From assembly GCF_014356525.2 (NCBI RefSeq), contig NC_052509.1:33964584-34028583 (forward strand): a stretch of DNA of 64,000 nt, given 5' to 3'. Position numbers and translations under genes: made by a program. This DNA comes from Nilaparvata lugens. Lineage: Eukaryota; Arthropoda; Insecta; Hemiptera; Delphacidae. Below the pieces are notes generated by a model that was given only the letters and a program-made list of their open reading frames with translations, was not told where the DNA came from and did no database searches. Of the stretch, positions 56,200-64,000 are shown one piece after another; position 1 is the first letter of the stretch; each line of letters starts with the position of its first letter.

Positions 56200-56660
56200 C
56201 AAACTCTAATGAAAGAGAAAATGAGAGTTGAATGGGTAAGGAGAGCTAATCAAGCAGAGTTTCATGGGCTGTATAAACATTTAGAACAGGGGAGTGATAT
56301 TGAATCTTATCTAAACTCAGGCTATGATATAAAAAAGATAAGTTTGATTTTCAAAGCCAGAGGTCCACTCATCTATCTCAACTTTGTGCATAGAAGAGAG
56401 GGGAGACAGTGGTTATGTTCCTTGTGCAATTTGGCAGAGAAAGAGTACATGCTGCACTTTATGTGGGTTTGTCTGATATTGGCAGGTGTCCGAAGAACAT
56501 GACTTGGGTAATGTAGGTTAAGGTTATCGAATAGTTGAACTGGAAGAGTTGGGATGGATTGACAGCATTTCTGATAGCGGCTTTGAATTTCAGAAAGGAT
56601 TTGATATTGGAATTCAATTATAGGCTATGACCGACTCCTGGCAGACAACTTCAAAGGTTA
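56200..56660 (+). pseudogene. LINE C-terminal fragment
   Basis: The frame 56209-56502 holds INFVHRREGRQWLCSLCNLA-like sequence (observed LNFVHRREGRQWLCSLCN) and AEKEYMLHFMWVC, a CxxC...H....C zinc motif typical of the end of LINE ORF2. After a stop the following sequence still resembles the C-terminal tail in other frames. Only the last ~100 codons remain. Confidence 0.65.
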
Positions 56661-56772
56661 TTCCAGTCACCAAACTATATCAAATATAATTAAATTACCA
56701 GCTTTGTTGAATGATGAGCAAGGATAGCAAAACCAAAGTTGAACAAATACTGTCATATGGTATGTACTATGG

Positions 56773-57677
56773 TATAGTGAGGTCCACATTATAATGGCAG
56801 TGGATACAGATAGGAAAATAGTGATGTTGATTCTCTGCATTAATTAAATTTCTGCACTGTCAAAAACATAATTGTCATCATTGTGGACCTAGAAAAGGAC
56901 AGTATCACCGGCTTTGTCGAATGATAGACAAGGATAGCAGAACCAAAGTTGAACAAATACTGTCATTATAACGTGGACCTCACCATACTATAGTGAGGTC
57001 CACGTTATAATAGCAGTGGATAAGGATAGAAGAAAAGCGATGCCAATTCTCTGCATTAATTAATTATATTTCTACACTGTCAAAAACATAATTGTCATCG
57101 CTGTGGACCTAGAAAAGGATAGTACCACCGGCTTTGTTGAATGTTGGACAAGGTTAGCAAAATCAGAGTTGAATGAATACTGTCATCATAACGTGGACCT
57201 CACTATACTATAGTGAGGTCCACGTTATAATGGCAGTGGATAAAGATAGAAGAAAAGGGATGCCGATTCTCTGCATTGATTAATTATATTTATACACTGT
57301 CAAAAACATAATTGGCATTGTTGTGGACCTGGAAAAGGATAGTACTACCGGCTTTGTCAAATGATAGACAAGGATAGCAAAACCAAAGTTGATCAAATAC
57401 TGTCATTATAACGTGGACCTCACTATACTGTTATCATAACGTGGACCTCACTATACTTTATAGTGAGGTCCACGTTATAATGACAGTGGATGAAGATAGA
57501 AGAATAGCGATGCCAATTCTCTGCACTAATGAATTATATTTCTACACCGTCAAAAACATAATTGTCATCATTGTGGACCTAGAAAAGGATAGTACCTCCG
57601 CCTTTGTCGAATGATAGACAAGAAAAGCAAAACCGAAGTTGATCAAATACTGTCATTATAACATGGACCTCACTATA
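56773..57677. mobile_element. Tandem array of four ~217-bp TIR elements
   Basis: Copies at 56773-56987, 56989-57207, 57209-57427 and 57459-57677 each begin tatagtgaggtccacgttat and end ataacgtggacctcactata. Between copies three and four lies an extra right terminus (about 57429-57456). The body shares tctctgcattaattaa, gtcaaaaacataattg and ggacctagaaaagga. Copies differ by several percent. Elements share terminal repeats head to tail, which points to local amplification rather than independent insertions. Confidence 0.88.
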
Positions 57678-58131
57678 GGAGAAAATCGTTGCCAAGTCTC
57701 TCCATTTTGCCACTGACTGTACACAGCTGTTACTCAATTCATCCCATTGAGCTTGATCTAATAATAATTATAATTACCTTGATAAAATAATCAATATTTA
57801 ATGTCAAATCAATCAGGAATATAAATTTTTTCATAATTTGATTCAAAAATTTGCTTCCATAACTGAGATCAGATTTTATTCTTATACAAACCTGAAATGG
57901 CGGCTAATTTAAAAAGTTGTGATATACCAATCTGAAATTCAATGCAACAGAAATTAAGCTATTTGGTAGGTATTCTATTCCAATTTCTTTCAAAAATGAT
58001 AGAAAAATAGAAATCCTTTTTAATAAGTGATTTCGATGTAAATAATTCTGAAATGACCTTTCAATATTATTTATACCGGTACGAGTAGGTCTAACCTGTA
58101 CGTTTAGGCTAACTGAAGCATGGATGAAGTC
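57678..58131. repeat. Dispersed repeat (matches 22868-23092) plus flank
   Basis: 57690-57880 matches the block upstream of the proteasome gene. 57881-58131 shows no gene I recognise. The segment lies between a right terminus and a left terminus (58132-58160) of the tandem-array element. Confidence 0.6.
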
Positions 58132-58164
58132 TATAGTGAGGTCCACGTAATAATGACAGTGTTC

Positions 58165-58822
58165 TGAACAAAGCTCAGGCTAGAGCTACCAGAGGACTGT
58201 AATTTACTATTTAAATAATCAAATACAAACAAGGGGCAAAATTCAATCTTCAATTTGAGCCAGGTTATTTGTACAGTTAAACTCTGCATTAATGAACAAT
58301 AAAAAAGAGCAAAAACTTACCAAATTTATTCCAATCTTGACTACTTGCCCTTCGAAGCCTTTGTTAGGTGTTCTGGTGAGGTTCAGGGTGGGACGAAATC
58401 GGGGAATAGACAGGTTATTGCTTATGGGCTGCCTTCTCGTTGATTCTGTGTTCAACTTGCAGGTCATACACTGTGTTTCGTACAAAGCTCAAACTGGATT
58501 CTCTATGAAATTCAAATCTGATTCAAATTATTTCAATTCAATACTATTTACGCTGTTATATTCATAATTCACACACACGACACTCAAACAATTTACAAGA
58601 AATTTCCGATCGAAAATTACATGACAGACAAACACAATTTTGGTCTTGCAACAAGATGGGCTGACGAGACAAGACAGACAAAACTAGGACGACTCACAAA
58701 AAACATCCAGAATGCCAAGCAAGCAGGACGGTTTGCGACGGCGCAAACACAAGCCTGCTATTGGCAGAACTATAGTCGATCTGGCATTCTGGCGCTACAA
58801 TTCGAGTTCTCTGGCTAGAACA
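58165..58822 (-). repeat. BEL-2 3' LTR (far end approximate)
   Basis: The start at 58822 (TGTT, as in BEL-1) is supported by the preceding purine tract. The far end is a guess. AATAAA-like words near 58330 on the minus strand fit an LTR polyadenylation signal. Confidence 0.55.
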
Positions 58823-58967
58823 TACCCCTGCCTCTGAAAAACTATTTTTCAGCCAAGTTACAAAACTGAAAAAAAACCAAGGAAAGGAAAAATCCAGACA
58901 TGCCAAAAAGAACAAAACACCAACACCAAAAAATAACACAAAAGAAATAATGCAACAATCACAACAA
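58823..58967 (-). other. BEL-2 noncoding spacer between integrase and 3' LTR
   Basis: T-rich (minus strand) noncoding sequence, ending in the polypurine tract at about 58823-58836. Confidence 0.6.
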
Positions 58968-59729
58968 CTATTGAGTTGGGAGTGGATATAATTTTGTTAC
59001 TGGTCTTTTATAAATACCAGTTTTTAGGCGAACACTTGCCACTCGAACCTCGCCATCACTTCCCGGAAACACTTGTTCAATGACACCCAGTGGCCACTGC
59101 AATGGAGGTGTGTTTGGTTGGTCAACTACCACAACCGTTCCCACACTGATAGAAGTGGGTGATTTCAACCATTTTTTATGACTTTGAAGTTCGTGCAGGT
59201 TCTCTCTTCTCCATCGGTTCCAGAACGATTGAATAAGTTGACTGATCAATTCATACCTGGTGAGACGATTCACAGGGACACTGTCCACGTCCCGCATGGG
59301 AAACGATTTTAACGGTGTTAGAGTCGAAAAGTGAGCTGGTGTTAAAGCCAGCAGTTCATGCGGATCCTCGCTCAGTACACACAGCGGGTGGGAATTCAGG
59401 ACACCTTCAATCTGCACCAATACAGTGTTCAGTTCCTCATAGGTGAGAAGTTGATTGCCAATTACTCGGAACAGATGCAACTTCACAGATTTGACATTTG
59501 CCTCCCACAGACCTCCAAAATGCGGCGAACCAGGGGGAATGAATTTCCAATCAATTTTGTGTTCGGCGAGTTGACTAGTCAATGTGGTTTGAAACTCGGA
59601 CGAGTTCAAAAGTTGAGATATTTTTTGCAACTGTTCCTTGGCACCTACAAAATTAGTACCACAATCGGAATACATCACATGACAGGGTCCACGACATGAC
59701 AAAAAATGACGAAACGCAGCTAAAAACAT
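58968..59729 (-). pseudogene. BEL-2 integrase core and C-terminus
   Basis: The 253-residue frame contains VMYSDCGTNFVGAKEQLQK with the second catalytic Asp, PPGSPHFGGLWEANVKSVKL with the Glu, the BEL-specific LTPAHFSTLTPL and RYELISQLIQSFWNRW, and a beta-rich C-terminus VGTVVVVDQPNTPPLQW. It is in a different frame from the upstream part; a one-base change near 59725 separates them. Otherwise intact to its stop. Confidence 0.88.
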
Positions 59730-60394
59730 GGGGTTGATAGATCCGATACCAACTCAATATGTACCGCCTTTGTTGCCATACACACAAACAGACAAATGTA
59801 GGCTTTCAAAACACAAGGATTACGACGTCTCGTCATCGTAATATGCAGAGGACCAGCGTAATCCACACCACAATTTTCAAATGGTTTGCATTTTGACACT
59901 CGACAAGCAGGCAGGTCACCCATTTTCAGGATAATTGCATTATTACTAGGTCGAATACGGAAACAACGATTACACTTGAAGACACAAATACGAATAATAG
60001 AGCGAGCAGACAGTATCCCGAATTTCTGTCTGATCAAGGACAACAATAACAAAGGTCCAGCATGACAATTCTTCTTGTGATGATAATCAATTAACATCGA
60101 TATGAAAGCGTCGGATTTTGGTAAGATCATCTGATGACAAGTCTCAAATTCAAGTCCAGCATGAGACAAACGACCGCCAACATGAATCACACCTCTATCA
60201 ATGAATGGAGACAGGCGACGTAGGTGCATAGAACAATCTTCTCCCTTCTCTAATTGCACAAATTCAGATGAAAAATGTATCTTCTGTACCACTTTACATA
60301 GATACCTCTCAGCAACATCGAAATCTGATTCTTCTGATTGGGGTAAGATTCATAGAAATTTGAGAACAAGAATTACAACTCTCAAAAGATGACC
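59720..60394 (-). pseudogene. BEL-2 integrase N-terminal half
   Basis: Reads GVIHVGGRLSHAGL, then DYHHKKNCHAGPLLLLSLIR and FKCNRCFRIRP, which together form the H2C2 zinc-binding domain, and ENCGVDYAGPLHI with the first catalytic Asp, then FVCMATKAVHIELVSDLST-like sequence (LFVCMATKAVHIELVSDLS). Two stops lie upstream (TAA at 60397-60395 and TGA near 60350). Confidence 0.85.
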
Positions 60395-61836
60395 TTAATC
60401 CAAACAACAACCAATCAATGAATATATTGCATTGCTGTTACAATCAGGAGATTTTGTGACTGTCAACACTGACGGTTTTTTCGCCTCCGGTGAATCCACT
60501 ATCTCTTCCATCTGAGTTCGAATGGGCCAATCGCATTTGTCCTCTGCTATCCATGATGGACCTGAGAGCCACAACGGAAAGTTCACAAGCTCAACTGGTG
60601 ATAAACCTCTAGACAAACAGTCAGTGGGATTTTCAATTTCGGCAACATGCATCCACCCCTGTATACAAGAATCCTGTATTTTTGTGACGTGATTACCAAC
60701 AAAAGTTTGCCATTTTGCGGATGGAGCATTAATCCAACACAAGGTGACTGTAGAATCAGAGAGTGTGACAATACGAGACACATGACAATGTTGACTAATA
60801 ATAGTGACAACTGAATTCATGAGTTCTGCCAACAAGAGTGCCGCACACACTCCAAACGAGGTATTGAAACAACTTTAGATGGTGCTACCTTGAACTTTGA
60901 ACACAATAATACAACTCTTGGCTCCTCGCTCTCATTCTGTGACTTCACATAGATAACTGCACCATAACCAGACAATGATGCGTCACAAAAACCAATCAAA
61001 CTGATGTGAGAATCCTGAAACAAACCAACGTGACGTGGAACAGCTAATTTCAACAATAGAGGCAACTCTTTTTGACAATTCTCCCAAAGAGTGCATATAG
61101 ACTCAGGCGGCTTCTCGTCCCAATCCACTCCTAATTTCCACAGTTTCTGGACAAGACACTTTAGAAATAATGTAAACGGTGACAAGAGACCAAGTGGATC
61201 ATGGATACAAGCCATCATTGACAGAATAGAATGCTTAGTAGCGATGACCTCACCACCCTTGACTGAAAACTGAAACAGATCAGTACTAGGTTGCCAATTC
61301 AATCCCAAGATAGCCAAGTAGTTGTCTGCCTTGAAATCCTTGTACAAAAACGATTTCTCTTCCTCCGAGAATTTCTCCAACATTGATGGTAAATTTGAAG
61401 TCCACTTTGTGAGAAAGAAACCTCCTCCCTCAAACAGCTGCTTGGACTGACGATACAGCTCCACGGCCTCTGACTCTGTGGCGACAGATGTGACTGAGTC
61501 GTCCATGAACATGTCTCTTGGTATTCTCACCTTGGCTGCTGGAAAACGATTTCCATCCTCCTCTACAAGCTGGTGGACGGTGCAAAGTGCCAAATATGGA
61601 GAGCTTGAAACACCAAAAACAACACAATTTAGCTGATAAATTTCGATTGGATCCTCCAGCGAAAATCTCCACAATACACGCTGATAACGATGGCAGGAAT
61701 CCTCCACTAATATCTGTCGATACATTTGTTTAATGTCAGCAGTAAGTGCGATTGGGAACAAACGAAAATTAACTAACAAAACAAAAATGTCTGTCTGCAA
61801 TTTGGGACCAGCATGAAGAACCTGGTTCAATGACAA
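60395..61836 (-). pseudogene. BEL-2 reverse transcriptase and RNase H
   Basis: The frame from 61836 has ADIKQMYRQILVEDSCH, VVFGVSSSPYLALCTV and the catalytic FMDDSVTS (Tyr/Val of YVDD replaced by Phe/Met), then IHDPLGLLSPFTL, GFCDASLSGYGAVIYV and LLCSKFKVAPSKVVSIPRLE. A one-base loss near 60855 moves RNase H into the next frame: CAALLLAELM, VTLSDSTVTLCWI, then CLSRGLSPVELV. All major BEL blocks are present. Confidence 0.88.
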
Positions 61837-62634
61837 ACCAGATGATGTTCAGGAACCAGCATCAAATACAATTCGGATGGGTGTGGTAGTGCTGCTTGCT
61901 TTCACGATGGCATGATGTGGTATGTAGTAACCACCTCGGTCTGTCTGATCTGCTACAAACGACATGTGACCCTAACGTAGGTAATCGATCAATATTTCAT
62001 GATATGAAATACGAGTAATGCTGTCAAACTCTAGTCGTCTCTCCAAAGTCAGCAGTCTGCATTTGGCGACAGCATACGAATCTCCCAAGCTGCTGGGCGG
62101 CTCTGCGAATGACAAGGCAACAACAAAACGACCAGAATTCACACTATGTACAGACTTCCGAAAATTTACCTCACACTCCAACTCTTCCGGTTTCAGTTGA
62201 CAGCTTGGTGCAGGGCACGATTCCAACTCCCAAAAACATTCCACAAAACTATCCAACGATGGACTACTAACAAATGAACTACAGATGGCTGTAAAACAAT
62301 TCGACACATTCGTTGTTGAAGTGAGAATCGGCGCTCTCCCCATCAGAATGTGACCAAAGACACTATTAACAGTCATCAATTCGTGCGATTCACCTGTACT
62401 GGGAGTCCCATGTAGCAAGTGAGGAACTAACTCCGCACCAATGATGCCATCCATTCTACTAGGAAGGTAGAATTTGTCGTCAGCCAGTGTGAGATTTTCA
62501 AGATGATGAAGTTTGGATCTGTCAATTTCACAAGAAGGCAACTTGTCGATGATTTTATCTACCACTGTGGCATCCATCAAAAACTTGACGGTAGGATCCA
62601 ACTTTGACTGAATTGACACACAAGTACGACCTCA
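61837..62634 (-). pseudogene. BEL-2 protease-to-RT linker and RT N-terminus
   Basis: In the same frame as gag, after TGA at 62634-62632, the segment reads GIIGAELVPHLLHGT (observed DGIIGAELVPHLLHG), VNSVFGHILMGRAP and CFWELESCPAPS, the linker typical of BEL elements, then RRLEFDSITRISYHEILIDY. TAG at 61974-61972 and TGA near 61850 interrupt just before IRIVFDAG, the first RT block. Only substitutions, no frameshifts, are needed to explain these breaks. Confidence 0.82.
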
Positions 62635-63999
62635 AACTTCACTAGTACCACCACCAAATCCACGAACAACGGTTTTCATGGGCTGGAATGGTAGTCTCAA
62701 ACGCCGACACAATTTGGCTGTAACAAAATGACACTGACTCCCGGTGTCAACCAAGAAACAAACATCACAAAGCTGATCATTACAATCTCGAACATGTGCA
62801 GTGACGGTCGACAGCACAATGGTCGAATTTTCTACATCGTTGGATGTAGAACAACAACTAATAGGTGATGTGCCACCTGCCTTGGAGTTTGACGAGGACA
62901 CAACACCTTCATTGGAACTTGATCTGGAAAAGTGCAATAAAGAATGATGAGATTCTCGACATTGAGCACACTGAGTTTTACTATGACAATTTCTACTCAA
63001 ATGATCCACATCAAGACAACGAAAACAACAAAACTTTCCTTTAATCAAACAATAACGATCCCAAGGAGTCATTTTCAAGAAACTTGCACAATCTACTAAC
63101 CGATGACCCGGTTTTGAGCACTTCAGACAATTGGGATTTTCACTAGATGCATCGTTAGATGAATCATTAGATTGAACCACAAACACCTTTGATTTATTAT
63201 CCTTTTTGTGCCTCATATTAAACGATTCAGTCTGTTTCTCATCAGAAGGAAGAGTCTTAATTTGCTTTTCAATGAATTTGACATAATCAGTATAAGTTGG
63301 CATAGCCTTGTCACGGACAGCCGATTGAAAATTTCTACGAGAACTTGGATCCAGCAATCTCAAGCAATGATAGAGGAATATCGAGTCTGACAAATCAGTG
63401 AGTTGCAATCTCTTCAATGCATTGATTGAACTGCAAAACCCATCCAAAATTGCAATACAACCTGCCTTTGATTCTGATTTTATTGGACGAAATTCAAAAA
63501 TTTGTTTGAAATAGGCATCGACTTGCGCCCGTGGATCGTTATAGCGGGTCAATAATGCCTGCCAAATTATTTGATAATTGTTAGCCAATGGTGGCAAATG
63601 ACAACAAATATTTGCTGCTTGTCCAGTAAGTCTACTTACAAGATATTGGACCTTCTGCTGATCGTTCAAATTCTTGTTGTCATGTACCAATGCCTTAAAT
63701 AGTTCATAAAATACCGACCATTGAGTCTGGTTCCCATCAAATTTTGGAAGGTCGATTTTAGGCAGTACCGACTCGGACACGACTGGCTGTGAACTAGCTG
63801 CTGTAGCTGCCGAAGATTGGGCAATAGTGACAGTCGCCTCTCTGTTTGAGAGTGTTAGCCGCTACTTCAATATACTGAAACAGATCTAGGTGTGAGTCGT
63901 TGAATGCTACAACATGATATTTATTCAACTGAAGTTCCAACTCATTAACCACTAATTGTGTCTTTTCATAATCCGAAATGGTCTGAGACACCTGAGGAT
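62635..63999 (-). pseudogene. BEL-2 gag and protease, 5' end outside the window
   Basis: An upstream frame (63991-63794) covers the helical gag N-terminus and stops at 63794. The next runs 380 codons: LPKIDLPKFDGNQTQWSVFY, QKVQYLVSRLTGQAANI, then Cys/His knuckles CLKCSKPGHRLVDC, CCFRCLDVDHLSRNC and CAQCRESHHSLLHF, and an aspartic protease CFLVDTGSQCHFVTAKLC. It ends at TGA 62634-62632 just after FGGGTSEV. The protease active site DTGS is preserved. Confidence 0.85.
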
Positions 64000-64000
64000 A

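Larger units (their letters stand above)
58165..63999 (-). mobile_element. BEL/Pao LTR retrotransposon 2, minus strand, 5' end outside the window
   Basis: The order read on the minus strand is gag, protease, RT, RNase H, integrase, 3' LTR. The LTR start is TGTTCTAGCC at 58822, after a purine-rich cagaggcagggg. The LTR far end is not fixed because the 5' LTR lies beyond 64000; 58165 is proposed from a TG/CA terminus just after a partial copy of the 217-bp repeat (58132-58160). It differs from BEL-1 in sequence and is a separate family. Confidence 0.85.

Noticed and set aside
57904..58485. Two 80-residue minus-strand ORFs
   Set aside because: One is in repeat flank and the other in the BEL-2 LTR; neither has motifs.
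1..64000. CRISPR arrays, bacterial operons or phage genes
   Set aside because: No regularly spaced short repeats; spliced genes, LTR elements and SINEs show eukaryotic DNA.

Overview
This is insect nuclear DNA: AT-rich, intron-bearing and packed with transposable elements. The only confidently recognised host gene is the 20S proteasome subunit beta-6 (Psmb1/Prosbeta6), on the minus strand in four exons from 22439 down to 4496. The mix of Polinton, BEL/Pao, Gypsy, DD41D mariner, Helitron, hAT and tRNA-derived SINE sequence fits a hemipteran. Several dispersed repeats resemble planthopper repeats I remember, but the species is inference only.

Layout. 1-4440: a decayed LINE and simple repeats. 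4443-22439: Psmb1, with introns of 4.2, 12.4 and 0.66 kb. Intron 3 holds foldback elements and a SINE cluster with its own target duplication. Intron 2 holds LINE remnants, a foldback element and a Gypsy retrotransposon that was later hit twice: a hAT-type element sits in its 5' LTR (perfect 8-bp target duplication) and a Helitron sits in its 3' LTR (between A and T). 22440-25141: intergenic repeats and an AGGTT-rich satellite. 25142-32055: a complete but decayed BEL/Pao element with two 491-bp LTRs. 32056-34767: T-rich DNA with ~210-bp tandem repeats.

34768-51202 is a Polinton (Maverick) gene cluster: packaging ATPase, a candidate fibre-like coiled-coil protein, small unknown genes, a parvovirus-type phospholipase A2-like protein, adenain-like protease, minor (penton) capsid protein, double jelly-roll major capsid protein, and two genes I cannot name. 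These would form a virion-assembly module. No protein-primed DNA polymerase or retroviral-type integrase is visible, so the copy is partial. It is broken by in-frame stops, frameshifts and a 2.8-kb hAT element inserted at the phospholipase catalytic motif. Its left part is a 3.3-kb inverted duplication flanking the ATPase, with a 767-bp deletion in one arm bounded by a 7-bp microhomology.

51203-58160 holds dispersed repeats, a candidate host exon, a DD41D (rosa-type) mariner one stop codon from an open transposase, a LINE C-terminus and a tandem array of a ~217-bp terminal-inverted-repeat element. From about 58165 to the right edge lies a second BEL/Pao element on the minus strand, with all pol domains recognisable; its 5' end is outside the window.

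All domain calls come from reading motifs by eye; no database search was run.
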